Source: an uncultured Pseudomonadota bacterium (GTDB taxonomy: Bacteria > Myxococcota_A > UBA796 > GCA-2862545). From it: a stretch of 64,000 bases of DNA. A model generated the notes under the pieces. That model made no database searches. It worked only from the letters and a program-made list of their open reading frames with translations, and was not told the origin of the DNA. A program made the position numbers and the translations under genes. The stretch spans positions 62,001 to 126,000 of the forward strand of contig CAIOSP010000130.1 in the NCBI GenBank assembly GCA_903861005.1, written 5' to 3'. Of this stretch, positions 38,677 to 47,012 are shown piece by piece (the first letter of the stretch is position 1; the number at the start of each line of letters is the position of its first letter).

Positions 38677-38677
38677 G

Positions 38678-39265
38678 CTAGCTTGCGACCGCGCTGTGCA
38701 TGCGCACCGGCTCGTCTTCGCCCACCAGCGTGGACGCCTCGTGGTCGGCCAGGTCGCGCAGCCGCGTGCTCACGTCCTCGGTGGGCACCAGCTTGCGGGC
38801 CAGGTCGACGTAGACCTGGAAGTGCCGCGCCTCGCTCGCCAGCAGGCTGCGGTACAGCTCGCGCAGCTCCAAGTCGTCGAGGCCCTCCGACAGCCGCTTC
38901 ATGCGCTCGCAGGAGCGCGCCTCGATCAGCGCGCAGCACAGCAGGGTGTCGCACAGGCGCTCGGGCTCGGTCTTGCGGACCGCGGTCATCAGGCGACCCG
39001 CGTACAGCGACGGGGACAGGCGCTCGACCACCTTGCCGCGGCGCTCCAGCACGTCCATCAGCAGCTCGAAGTGCTCCAGCTCCTCCTTGGCGATCGCCGT
39101 GAGCGCGCGCAGCAGCTCAGGCTTGTCGCCGTAGCGGAAGATCAGGTTCATGGCGGTCGATGCGGCCTTCTTCTCGCAGTGCGCGTGGTCGAGGAGCAAG
39201 GTGTCCACGTCCGCGTTCACGTGCGCGACCCAAGTGGGCGAGGTGTCGGCCGCCAGGTGCAGCAT
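38678..39265 (-). CDS. miaE: tRNA 2-methylthio-N6-isopentenyladenosine hydroxylase (MiaE)
   Basis: A 195-residue di-iron monooxygenase that hydroxylates the isopentenyl group of ms2i6A37 in tRNA. The iron ligands of the four-helix bundle are visible: DHAHCEKKAAS (about residues 26-36), EELEHFE, IEARSCERM and SEARHFQVYV. Length matches the family. It lies 7 bp after the winged-helix protein gene on the same strand, so the two are probably cotranscribed. Confidence 0.9.
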   Translation of the reverse strand: MLHLAADTSPTWVAHVNADVDTLLLDHAHCEKKAASTAMNLIFRYGDKPELLRALTAIAKEELEHFELLMDVLERRGKVVERLSPSLYAGRLMTAVRKTEPERLCDTLLCCALIEARSCERMKRLSEGLDDLELRELYRSLLASEARHFQVYVDLARKLVPTEDVSTRLRDLADHEASTLVGEDEPVRMHSAVAS

Positions 39266-39272
39266 GCGAAGC

Positions 39273-40076
39273 TCAGCTCAGCTCGGCGCGGCCCGCGTCG
39301 GTCAGGGTCGCGAGCGCGGTGTCGTGGTCGTAGTCGAACAGGCCCTCGCTGGTCAGCTCCTCCATCATGCGGGAGAAGCCGACGTGGGCGACGAAGTAGG
39401 TGCGCTCGCTGTGCTCGTGCAGGTCCTTGAGCGACACGCGGCCGCCCTGGTCGTGCACGAAGTGCAGCAGGCCCTTGCGGGTGCGCGCCCAGTGCTTGCG
39501 CTGGCGCTCGTCGGGCGACTCCGCGGCCTTGATCGCCGCGGGCGTGGCGCCCTTGAGGGCGGGCGGGTCGGCGAGCGGCGTCGGCGCGTCAGGCGGCGTG
39601 GGAGTCCGCTTGCGAGACGCGCGCGCCGGCTTGGCGGGGGCGGGCTCCGGGGCGGGCGCGGCGACGGGGGCGGGCGCGGCGACGGGCGCCGGTGCGGCCA
39701 CCTCGGCGATCACGGCCTTGGCCTTGGTGGTGCGCGCGGCCTTCTTCTTGCCTTCCGGCGTCGGCAGCGCGGGGAGCGGCGCCAGCTTGGGCGCGGGGGC
39801 CGACGCGGGCGCGGCGACGGGCGTCGGCGCGGGGACCGGGGCGGGCGCGGGGACAGGCGCGGGCGTCGGCGCGGGCGGCGTCGGGACGACGTGCTCGATC
39901 AGGCCGTGCTTCTCGACCGGCGCGGGCGGCGGCGCGGGGGTGGGCGCCGGTGCGGGCGTGGCGACCTCAGCCGGGCCGTCCAAGGTGTCGGCGGCGCGGT
40001 CCAGCAGCCGGACGAGGCGGCGGCGGATTCGGTTGCGCAGGTCGAGGCCGGTGATGCTCATCGCGTCCATCCCCAT
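39273..40076 (-). CDS. Ala/Pro-rich protein with C-terminal winged-helix-like domain
   Basis: A 267-residue protein in three parts: a basic N-terminal helix (DLRNRIRRRLVRLLDRAADTL), a long low-complexity Ala/Pro/Lys linker of about 130 residues with KKKAARTTKAKA and ASRKRTPTP patches, and a C-terminal 80-residue globular domain (RKHWARTRKGLLHFVHDQGG...) that looks like a winged helix. The basic AP-rich linker recalls histone H1-like and other DNA-coating proteins. A nucleoid role is inference. The start is uncertain: ATGs at 40076 and 40061 and a TTG at 40094 are all possible. Confidence 0.65.
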   Translation of the reverse strand: MGMDAMSITGLDLRNRIRRRLVRLLDRAADTLDGPAEVATPAPAPTPAPPPAPVEKHGLIEHVVPTPPAPTPAPVPAPAPVPAPTPVAAPASAPAPKLAPLPALPTPEGKKKAARTTKAKAVIAEVAAPAPVAAPAPVAAPAPEPAPAKPARASRKRTPTPPDAPTPLADPPALKGATPAAIKAAESPDERQRKHWARTRKGLLHFVHDQGGRVSLKDLHEHSERTYFVAHVGFSRMMEELTSEGLFDYDHDTALATLTDAGRAELS

Positions 40077-40199
40077 GATCTCGGCAAGGGCCAAGCCGCG
40101 GGACTAACCGGAATTCGCAGCCGCGGGCAGTCCGAACTGTCCCCGACGGTCTGCGCCCAGAGGTTGCGTGGGCCGACGGACGACCCGGACGCGTCCGCC

Positions 40200-43100
40200 C
40201 TACAGGTTGCGGCGGTAGGCGCCGCCGACCTCGTACAGGGCCGCGGTGATCTGGCCGAGCGTGGCCACGCGGACCGTGTGCATCAACTCGCCGAACAGGT
40301 TGCCGCCCGCGAGCGCGGTCTCCTGCAGCTTGCGCAGCGCGGCGGACGCCTCGTCGGTGTGCGCGGCCTGGAAGCGGGTGACGCTGTCGATCTGCGCCTG
40401 CTTCTCGGCGTTCGTCGCGCGGCGCAGCTCGGGCGTCTCCGGCATCCAGCCCTCGCCCTTGGTGGGGTCGAGGAAGGTGTTGATGCCGACGATCGGCAGC
40501 GAGCCGTCGTGCTTCTTGTGCTCGTAGACCATCGACTCGTCCTGGATCTTGGAGCGCTGGTACTGAAGCTCCATCGCGCCCAGCACGCCGCCGCGGCGGT
40601 CGATCTGCTCGAACTCGGCGAGCACGGCCTCCTCGACCAGGTCGGTCAGCTCCTCGACGAAGTACGAGCCCTGCAGGTTGTTCTCGTTGAAGGCCGCGCC
40701 GAACTCGCGGTTGATGATCAGCTGGATCGCCATCGCGCGGCGCACGGACTCGTCGGTGGGCGTGGTGATCGCCTCGTCGTACGCGTTGGTGTGCAGGCTG
40801 TTGCAGTTGTCGGTGATGGCCAGCAGCGCCTGCAGCGTGGTGCGGATGTCGTTGAACTGCACCTCGCGCGCGTGCAGCGAACGGCCCGACGTCTGGATGT
40901 GGTACTTCAGCATCTGGCTGCGCGGCGACGCGCGGTAGCGGTCGCGCATGGCGACGGCCCACAGACGGCGCGCGACGCGGCCGATCACCGTGTACTCGGG
41001 GTCCAGGCCGTTGCTGAAGAAGAAGGACAGGTTGGGCGCGAAGTCGTCGATCTTCATGCCGCGCGACAGGTAGTACTCGACGATCGTGAAGCCGTTCGAC
41101 AGCGTGAACGCGAGCTGGGTGATGGGGTTCGCGCCCGCCTCAGCGATGTGGTAGCCGCTGATGCTCACCGAGTAGAAGTTGCGCACGTCGTTCTGGACGA
41201 ACCAGGACTGGATGTCGCCCATCATCTTGAGCGCGAACTCGGTGGAGAAGATGCAGGTGTTCTGCGCCTGGTCCTCCTTGAGGATGTCCGCCTGCACGGT
41301 GCCGCGGACGTTGCTGACGGTGCGCTGGGTGATCAGCGCGCGCTCGTCGACGTCGGGCTCGCGGCCGTTTGTCTTGGCCCAGCGCGCGACCGAGTCGTCG
41401 ATCGCGGTGTTGAGGTACATCGCGAGGATGATGGGCGCGGGCCCGTTGATCGTCATCGACACCGACGTGGTCGGCGCGCACAGATCAAAGCCCCCGTAGA
41501 GGATCTTCATGTCGTCGAGGTGCGGCACGCTCACGCCGGACTCGCCGATCTTGCCGAAGATGTCGGGGCGATCGGCGGGGTCCTCGCCGTACAGCGTCAC
41601 GCTGTCGAACGCGGTCGACAGGCGGTGCGCGGTCTCGCCGGCGCACAGCAGGTGGAAGCGCGTGTTGGTGCGCGCGGGGCCGCCCTCGCCGGCGAACATG
41701 CGCTTGGGATCCTCGCCCTCGCGCTTGAGCGGGAACACGCCGCCCGTGTACGGGAAGGACCCGGGCACGTTCTCCTTGCGCACGAAGCGCAGGATCTCGC
41801 CGTGGTCCTGGGTCTGCGTCGGGATCGACACGCGCGGGATGCGGCTGCCCGCCAGGCTGGTGCGCACCAGCGGCTGACGGATCTCCTTGCCGCGCACCAC
41901 GTAGACCAGCTCGTCTTGGGTCCAGGCGTCGCGCGTCGCGGGCCACGCGTCCAGATCGCGGCGCGTGTCGGCGTCGATCGCCAGCGAGGCCTCCGCCGCG
42001 AGGCGCGTGAGGTCGGGCTCGGCGGGCGTGCCGCGCACCTCGGCGAGCGTGTCGGTCAGGCGCTGCGCGCGTCGGGCCGCGTCCACCTGATCGAGCGTGC
42101 GCTTGTGGTAGCGACGCACGGTGTCCGCGATGTCGGCCAGGTAGCGCAACCGATCGCCCGCGACGATAGGCGTGGCGTCCTCGCCGTGGCGCAGGCCGGT
42201 GCGCGTGAGCGTCGACGTGCTGTCAAACGCCGTGAGCTTGCGCACGATCGCGTCCAGCAGCCCGTGGTAGAGCGCCGTGACGCCGTCGTCGTGAAACCGC
42301 GACGCGCTGGTGCCGTACACCGGGAGCGCCGAGTCCTCGACCGTCCACAGGTCGCGGTTGCGGCGCACCTGCTTGCGCACGTCGCGCAGCGCGTCCATCG
42401 CGCCGCGGCGGCCGAACTTGTTCACCGCGATCAGGTCCGCGTAGTCCAGCATGTCGATCTTCTCGAGCTGGCTCGGCGCGCCGTACTCGGGCGTCATCAC
42501 GTAGATCGACACGTCGGCGATCTGGATGATGTCCGCGTCGCCCTGGCCGATGCCGCTGGTCTCCACGAAGATCACGTCAAAGCCCGCGGCCTTCGCCACC
42601 ATCACCGCGTCGCGGATGGCGCCCGACAGCTCGCCCTTGCGGTCGCGCGTGGCGAGGCTGCGCATGAACACGCGGCCCGGATCGATCGCGTTCATCCGGA
42701 TGCGGTCGCCGAGCAGCGCGCCGCCGGTCCGCTTGCGCGTGGGGTCGACCGACAGGATCGCCACGCGATCGTTCGGGCGATCGAAGATCCAGCGGCGGAG
42801 CAGCTCGTCGGTGAGGCTGGACTTGCCGGCGCCGCCGGTGCCCGTGATGCCCACCACCGGGATGAGCTTGTCCGCCGCTGCGTCCAGGTGCGCGCGCAGC
42901 GCGGGCGGCATGGAGCCGGGCACGTCGAGCGCGGTCTCAGAGAGCGTGATCGCGCGGGCGACCGCAGCGCTGTCGCCTGTGTCCAGCTTTGCCAGCTCGG
43001 GCGCGCCGAGCGCCGACGTGTCGAAGTCGGCGCGACGAACCAGATCGTCGATCATGCCCTGCAGGCCCTGCGTGCGGCCGTCCTCGGGCGAGTAGATGCG

Positions 43101-43460
43101 ATCGACCGTGCCCTCATTCTGGAGCGTGGCGATCTCTTCCGGGATGATCACGCCGCCGCCGCCGCCGAAGATGCGGATGTGCTGGCCGCCCCGCTCGTCT
43201 AGCAGCTGGCGCAGGTAGCGGAAGTACTCCATGTGGCCGCCCTGGTAGGACGACACCGCCACGGCCTGCGCGTCCTCGTGGATGGCGGCGGTGGCCACGT
43301 CCAGCGCGGAGCGGTTGTGGCCCAGGTGCACCACCTCGCAGCCGGTGGCCTGCAAGATGCGCCGCATAATGTTGATCGCGGCGTCATGGCCGTCGAACAG
43401 GCTGGCGGCGGTCACCACGCGGACACGGTTCGTGGGGCGGTAGCGCGGCGTGTCGTTCAT
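40200..43460 (-). CDS. icmF: Fused isobutyryl-CoA mutase (IcmF)
   Basis: A 1086-residue fusion matching IcmF in length and order: N-terminal B12-binding domain with DGHDAAI (residues 23-29), a central MeaI/ArgK-type G-protein chaperone (P loop GITGTGGAGKSS, about residues 205-216; DPTRKRTGGALLGDR; NKFGRRG), and the C-terminal acyl-CoA mutase barrel (TRTNTRFHLLCAGE, QTSGRSLHAREVQ, YDEAITTPTDES). It uses adenosylcobalamin to interconvert isobutyryl- and n-butyryl-CoA (some members also isovaleryl/pivalyl-CoA), while the G domain loads and repairs the cofactor. No B12 riboswitch is visible in the 50 bp upstream. The region downstream (40077-40199) holds a CGGACGCGTCCG palindrome and no gene. Confidence 0.94.
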   Translation of the reverse strand: MNDTPRYRPTNRVRVVTAASLFDGHDAAINIMRRILQATGCEVVHLGHNRSALDVATAAIHEDAQAVAVSSYQGGHMEYFRYLRQLLDERGGQHIRIFGGGGGVIIPEEIATLQNEGTVDRIYSPEDGRTQGLQGMIDDLVRRADFDTSALGAPELAKLDTGDSAAVARAITLSETALDVPGSMPPALRAHLDAAADKLIPVVGITGTGGAGKSSLTDELLRRWIFDRPNDRVAILSVDPTRKRTGGALLGDRIRMNAIDPGRVFMRSLATRDRKGELSGAIRDAVMVAKAAGFDVIFVETSGIGQGDADIIQIADVSIYVMTPEYGAPSQLEKIDMLDYADLIAVNKFGRRGAMDALRDVRKQVRRNRDLWTVEDSALPVYGTSASRFHDDGVTALYHGLLDAIVRKLTAFDSTSTLTRTGLRHGEDATPIVAGDRLRYLADIADTVRRYHKRTLDQVDAARRAQRLTDTLAEVRGTPAEPDLTRLAAEASLAIDADTRRDLDAWPATRDAWTQDELVYVVRGKEIRQPLVRTSLAGSRIPRVSIPTQTQDHGEILRFVRKENVPGSFPYTGGVFPLKREGEDPKRMFAGEGGPARTNTRFHLLCAGETAHRLSTAFDSVTLYGEDPADRPDIFGKIGESGVSVPHLDDMKILYGGFDLCAPTTSVSMTINGPAPIILAMYLNTAIDDSVARWAKTNGREPDVDERALITQRTVSNVRGTVQADILKEDQAQNTCIFSTEFALKMMGDIQSWFVQNDVRNFYSVSISGYHIAEAGANPITQLAFTLSNGFTIVEYYLSRGMKIDDFAPNLSFFFSNGLDPEYTVIGRVARRLWAVAMRDRYRASPRSQMLKYHIQTSGRSLHAREVQFNDIRTTLQALLAITDNCNSLHTNAYDEAITTPTDESVRRAMAIQLIINREFGAAFNENNLQGSYFVEELTDLVEEAVLAEFEQIDRRGGVLGAMELQYQRSKIQDESMVYEHKKHDGSLPIVGINTFLDPTKGEGWMPETPELRRATNAEKQAQIDSVTRFQAAHTDEASAALRKLQETALAGGNLFGELMHTVRVATLGQITAALYEVGGAYRRNL

Positions 43461-43510
43461 GCGGACCTCGGGGCGGCCAAAGTATCGCGGCGCCCCCGGT
43501 CAGTCGCGCC

Positions 43511-44929
43511 CTAGCGCCGGTCTCGGGGCGCGGTCTGGCCCTGACGCACGCGCACCACGCTGCCTGGGTCGGCGGCCGTGGCGTAGGTGGTCCACCAGCC
43601 AGGGTAGGCGAGGGGGTGGACGGCGCCGAACACGGTCGCGGCGTCCAGCGGCGCCAGGTTCACGCAGCCGTGGCTGATCACCGACCCGAACACGTCATGC
43701 CAGAACGCGCCGTGCAGGGCGAAGCGCGGGAAGAAGTGCATGGTCCAAGGGACGTTCTCGACGTGGTAGGCCTCGTCGGAGCCGGGCAGGCTGGCCATGT
43801 CCCACCATGCCGCCTTGTCCATCATGCGGAACACGCCGGGCAGCGTCTCGTGGTCCGGCACGCCGGTCGAGACCATCGTCACGAAGGTCAGCGCGGCGCC
43901 CTGGCGCAGCGCGAGCACGTTCTGATCGAGGTCCACGTCCACCCACACGGCGTCGTCGACGCCGCTGGGCGCGGCCAGATCGCGCCACCAGTGCATCGGC
44001 GCCTTCGCGGGCACCCAGCCGTCGGCGTTTGTGCCGGACGGGTCGCGGACCTGCAGCCAGCCCGCGTGCTCGCTCGACTCGGTCACCCACACCTGACCCT
44101 GGAAGGGCAGCGTCCAGGCGGGCTCTCCGGCGGCCTCAGGGGCGGCGTAGACGGCGGTGCCGGCGGGCGCGTTTGTCCAGCCGGGGACGGTGCCCTCAGG
44201 CGCGGGCGTGGCGGCCAGGTCGACGCCGTGGAAGCGGCTGACCGGGTACACCCACACCGCGTCGAGCGGGACGACGTGCCCGCTGGCGCGCCGGAGCACC
44301 GGGCCCTTCTCGGTGTCGATCAGCTCGGCGAACGCCAGCTTGCGGGTGGTGTCGACGTGGTGGTGCGGCGCGCCTGCCAGGAAGGCGTCGAGCGACACGT
44401 AGTCGTCGCCCGAGAAGCGCGCGCGGTCCTTGGCGTAGATGAACGGCACGATCGGGGTGGCGGTCTCGGCGGGATCACGCGGCCAGGCGCGCGTCGCCAG
44501 GTAGTCCTTGGCCTCGCTGGGCAGCGGCGGGTCGAAGGGCAGCAGGGCGGGCAGCGCGCGCGGGGCCTGGGTGGTCACCACCGTGCCGTCCAGGCAGACC
44601 CAGGCGTCGGGCGCCACGCGGCCCCAGCCCTCCTTGTCGCAGCCGGGGGTGGGCGCGCTGCGGGCGTCCACGTCGAAGGCCTCGCCCGCGGCGATCATCG
44701 CGCGTAGCGGCGCCTTGGCGTCCGGGGCGGTGCGCACACGACGGGCGTGCAGGTCCACGCGGCGCTCGGGCGCGAACGTGCTCAGGGGCGGTGGCTCCGC
44801 GGGCGCCGCGACCTCTGCGGTGGGCGCTGGGGCGGGCGGCTCGTCCGCGAACGCGGCGCTGGCGACGAGGGCCAGCAGGCAAGGGGTCAGAGCGCGTCGC
44901 AGTGCAGGAAGGTCGATTGGTGTAGCCAT
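43511..44929 (-). CDS. L,D-transpeptidase (YkuD domain) with SH3-like repeats
   Basis: A 472-residue exported protein: signal peptide ending near ASAAFAD, SH3-like segments in the middle (YAAPEAAGEPAWTLPFQGQV...), and a C-terminal YkuD catalytic domain with the active site SHGCVNL preceded by LHGAFWHDVFG. YkuD enzymes make 3-3 peptidoglycan cross-links or attach proteins to the wall in the periplasm. The ATG at 44929 lies inside the 3' end of the next gene (43-bp overlap). No clear ribosome binding site, so translation may depend on the upstream gene. Confidence 0.85.
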   Translation of the reverse strand: MATPIDLPALRRALTPCLLALVASAAFADEPPAPAPTAEVAAPAEPPPLSTFAPERRVDLHARRVRTAPDAKAPLRAMIAAGEAFDVDARSAPTPGCDKEGWGRVAPDAWVCLDGTVVTTQAPRALPALLPFDPPLPSEAKDYLATRAWPRDPAETATPIVPFIYAKDRARFSGDDYVSLDAFLAGAPHHHVDTTRKLAFAELIDTEKGPVLRRASGHVVPLDAVWVYPVSRFHGVDLAATPAPEGTVPGWTNAPAGTAVYAAPEAAGEPAWTLPFQGQVWVTESSEHAGWLQVRDPSGTNADGWVPAKAPMHWWRDLAAPSGVDDAVWVDVDLDQNVLALRQGAALTFVTMVSTGVPDHETLPGVFRMMDKAAWWDMASLPGSDEAYHVENVPWTMHFFPRFALHGAFWHDVFGSVISHGCVNLAPLDAATVFGAVHPLAYPGWWTTYATAADPGSVVRVRQGQTAPRDRR

Positions 44930-45570
44930 GTGGCGTCCGGATACCACGACACCACCAAGGTGCCGCCTGCAATCTCGTCGATCAGCGGTCCGACGGCATC
45001 ATTCGACACAGCGGGACATCCCCAGCTCCTGCCCAGGCGCCCGACCTGCGACACGAACGTGTCCGACACGTAGTCGGCGCCGTGCAAGACGATGGTGCGC
45101 ACGCGGGCGCGGTCGTTGAACCCGGGCTCCAGGCCGTCCAGCCGCAGCGAGCGGCCGTGCTCGCCGATGTAGGTCTCGGCGGTGCGGAACACGCCCAGGC
45201 TGGACTGATGGGAGCCGTCGTTGTTGGAGAAGACGCTCGCGAGGTCGTCGCCGGTGCCCTGGCCGTGCGCGACGCGCTGCGCGTCCAGCACACGGCGCTG
45301 GTCCAGGTCGATCACCCACAGGCGGGTGGCCGTCGAGGGCAGGCTGTAGTCGATGACCACGAGGCGCTCGGGGTGGGCCGACTTGGCCAGCTCGCCGCGG
45401 CGCGCAGCGCAAGTGTGGGCGTCGATCGCGTGGGCGAGGACGTCGGGCGCCAGGCCTGGTGCGGAGAGCTGCTCGCACACGGCCAACGCGTCGTTGGAGG
45501 GTGAAGGGACCGCCGGCGTCAGGGCCGCAGGCATCGAGAAGAGGAGGGGGAACAAGGTGAGGATGGTCAT
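44887..45570 (-). CDS. Murein L,D-transpeptidase family protein (YkuD_2)
   Basis: A 227-residue exported protein of the YkuD_2 family. It has the family blocks SSLGVFRTAETYIGEHGRSL, LEPGFNDRARVRTIVLHGA and GRLGRSWGCPAVS, where the last holds the catalytic Cys and HGA the His. It should act on peptidoglycan stems in the periplasm. It is upstream of, and overlaps, a standard YkuD enzyme that is unrelated in sequence. A TAGGAT hexamer ends 8 bp before the ATG. Confidence 0.85.
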   Translation of the reverse strand: MTILTLFPLLFSMPAALTPAVPSPSNDALAVCEQLSAPGLAPDVLAHAIDAHTCAARRGELAKSAHPERLVVIDYSLPSTATRLWVIDLDQRRVLDAQRVAHGQGTGDDLASVFSNNDGSHQSSLGVFRTAETYIGEHGRSLRLDGLEPGFNDRARVRTIVLHGADYVSDTFVSQVGRLGRSWGCPAVSNDAVGPLIDEIAGGTLVVSWYPDATWLHQSTFLHCDAL

Positions 45571-45578
45571 GGACGCCG

Positions 45579-45584
45579 ATCCTA
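45579..45584 (-). promoter_or_regulatory. Candidate -10 element TAGGAT, 8 bp before the YkuD_2 start
   Basis: On the minus strand CGCTAGGATCGGCGTCC leads into the ATG at 45570. A -10 box here would give a leaderless or nearly leaderless transcript. No Shine-Dalgarno site between it and the ATG. Confidence 0.25.
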
Positions 45585-45601
45585 GCGGAGGCGCTGGGGA
45601 T

Positions 45602-45647
45602 CCGCGCGGTCGATCCGGTTAGGGAATGTCCATGATCGTCCGCCGCC
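45602..45647 (+). repeat. 46-bp direct repeat, copy 1 (truncated gene start)
   Basis: Matches copy 2 at 46827-46872 at 44 of 46 positions. In copy 2 the sequence is the ribosome binding site and first five codons of a small membrane-protein gene. In copy 1 the same ATG (45631) and codons are present, but the frame then runs into unrelated DNA, so it is a dead duplicate of the gene start. Confidence 0.85.
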
Positions 45648-45701
45648 ACGCAGTCGGCCTCGATTCTGTGTCGTGGCCAGTTCCCATCCCGATGACCGGG
45701 A

Positions 45702-45726
45702 CTAGGCCGTAGAGTCAACGGCCTAG
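45702..45726. terminator. Perfect 9-bp hairpin downstream of the bracketed lipoprotein gene
   Basis: Stem CTAGGCCGT / ACGGCCTAG with a 7-base loop, 63 bp after the stop of the minus-strand lipoprotein gene. Strong enough for a terminator, but no T tract follows. Confidence 0.45.
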
Positions 45727-45788
45727 AGTGTCCGGCGGACCGGCGCACCGCGTGTACGTGGACCCCACGCGCGATGAGTTCGAGCGCA

Positions 45789-46730
45789 TCACGGTGGACA
45801 CGCCCCGTTCGGCGCACCCGGTGATCCGAGATCGCCCGCGTGCCCGGCGATGGCCACATCGGCCCGACACCAGTCGCCGGGATCCGCGCGCGGGAATCCG
45901 CCCCCGCCAGGGATCCACGTCGGCGGCGCGGCCCCGTCATCCAACTCGATCGCGACGCCCTGCTCGCTCCAGGGAAAGGTCAGGGACGAACCGTCGGTGG
46001 TCGCTTGCACGATCCCTGTACGACCGACGAAGATTTCGACCGAGCGCATCGGGAGGGTCGTGGCGAGCCCGGAGACAACGTAGTCCGGCACCAGCCCCCA
46101 ACAGTTCGGGTGAGGCGCGATGACCGCGACGTCACCGGGCGCCAAACGCCGTGCGCCGCTGAGCGTCGACGAGGCAAACGGCGGCTGGCCAGCGCCGAAC
46201 ACGGCCTCCATCGTCGCGCCATCGAGCGAGAAGCTGCGGCTCGCGCTCACATTCTCCACCTCGACGTACAGCCCCTCGTCTGCACCGCACCCCGAGCCGA
46301 GCGACATCACCTCAGTGATCTGGAGTTCGCCGGGGAACGGCATGCCGGAGTCGAAGGTCCCGGCCTCGCACATCGTGTCCCCGGCAGAACAGGCGGAGTC
46401 GCGCGCGGAGTCCGCGGTGGCGTCAGAGTCCATGACCAAGTCGGTATCGATGCCTGAGTCGGTATCGGCGACCCAGTCGGTGTCGCCCGTGGTGGCGGTG
46501 TCGCCGCCGAGCGAATCCCCAGTGTCCGAGTCACGCGGCGGATCGGTCTCCTGATCGGTATCCAAGAGGTCCGAGTCGCTGGTGACATCGCTATCGCTCC
46601 CCGGCTGGTCGTGGGACCCGTCGTCGCTCGGCACGTTGTCGCGGTTCGACACGTCGTCGTGTGGCTCGGTGAGGCAGCCTGTGAGGGCAAGCGTAACCAG
46701 CAGGCTGCGGAGGCAGGGTGCGGTCAACAT
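45789..46730 (-). CDS. Surface-type lipoprotein with long Asp-Ser-Thr tether, LTD-like domain
   Basis: A 313-residue lipoprotein. GGAGG 5 bp before the ATG at 46730 fixes the start and gives lipobox LALTGC (Cys19). The next 105 residues are Asp/Ser/Thr-rich with repeated DSD and DTD. The C-terminal 170 residues begin GELQITEVMSLGSGCGADEG and look like a lamin-tail-like (LTD) immunoglobulin fold (LYVEVENVSASRSFSLDG is typical). The whole gene lies between the two copies of a 46-bp direct repeat, as if inserted upstream of the small membrane-protein gene. Confidence 0.76.
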   Translation of the reverse strand: MLTAPCLRSLLVTLALTGCLTEPHDDVSNRDNVPSDDGSHDQPGSDSDVTSDSDLLDTDQETDPPRDSDTGDSLGGDTATTGDTDWVADTDSGIDTDLVMDSDATADSARDSACSAGDTMCEAGTFDSGMPFPGELQITEVMSLGSGCGADEGLYVEVENVSASRSFSLDGATMEAVFGAGQPPFASSTLSGARRLAPGDVAVIAPHPNCWGLVPDYVVSGLATTLPMRSVEIFVGRTGIVQATTDGSSLTFPWSEQGVAIELDDGAAPPTWIPGGGGFPRADPGDWCRADVAIAGHAGDLGSPGAPNGACPP

Positions 46731-46826
46731 GAGGTCCTCCGCATCTGGAGTGGGTGCCTTCGTCTCAGTAGTGGATGTAGGTGCCGCACGCACTTGGAGG
46801 GTAAGCTAGCGTGTACTCGCGCGGAC

Positions 46827-46872
46827 CCGCGCGGCCAATCCGGTTAGGGAATGTCCATGATCGTCCGCCGCC
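46827..46872 (+). repeat. 46-bp direct repeat, copy 2 (intact gene start)
   Basis: Holds GGTTAGGGA and the ATG at 46857 of the 51-residue membrane protein. See copy 1 at 45602-45647; they differ at two positions near the left end. Confidence 0.85.
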
Positions 46873-47012
46873 TCGTCACCTTTGTCGTCGTCGCCCTGGC
46901 TGTGGCCGGGGGCATCCTGTGGTGGGTGGCCGACGGCGACTCGGCCCGCGCCGAGCACACGCTGCGCGACGCCGGGTCCGAGGCCCGCGCCATGAGCCAG
47001 GGCGACAAGTGA
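46857..47012 (+). CDS. Small single-pass membrane protein
   Basis: A 51-residue protein: basic start MIVRRL, one hydrophobic helix (VTFVVVALAVAGGILWW) and a polar tail ending SQGDK. AGGGA 6 bp before the ATG at 46857; an ATG at 46851 is in frame but too close to it. The GTG of the DUF547 lipoprotein overlaps the stop (GTGA), so the two are coupled. Unknown function. Confidence 0.6.
   Translation: MIVRRLVTFVVVALAVAGGILWWVADGDSARAEHTLRDAGSEARAMSQGDK

Noticed and set aside
39150-43202. A 1350-codon open frame on the plus strand opposite icmF and its neighbours
   Set aside because: It is antisense to clear genes (MiaE, IcmF) and its translation is Arg/Ala/Val/Gly-rich without any domain. Long empty frames are expected opposite GC-rich genes.
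43461-43510. Possible cobalamin riboswitch ahead of icmF
   Set aside because: The spacer is only 50 bp and has no B12-box-like sequence.
45728-46123. Plus-strand frame within the region bracketed by the 46-bp repeat
   Set aside because: It is antisense to the lipoprotein gene, with Arg/Pro-rich translation and no ribosome binding site.
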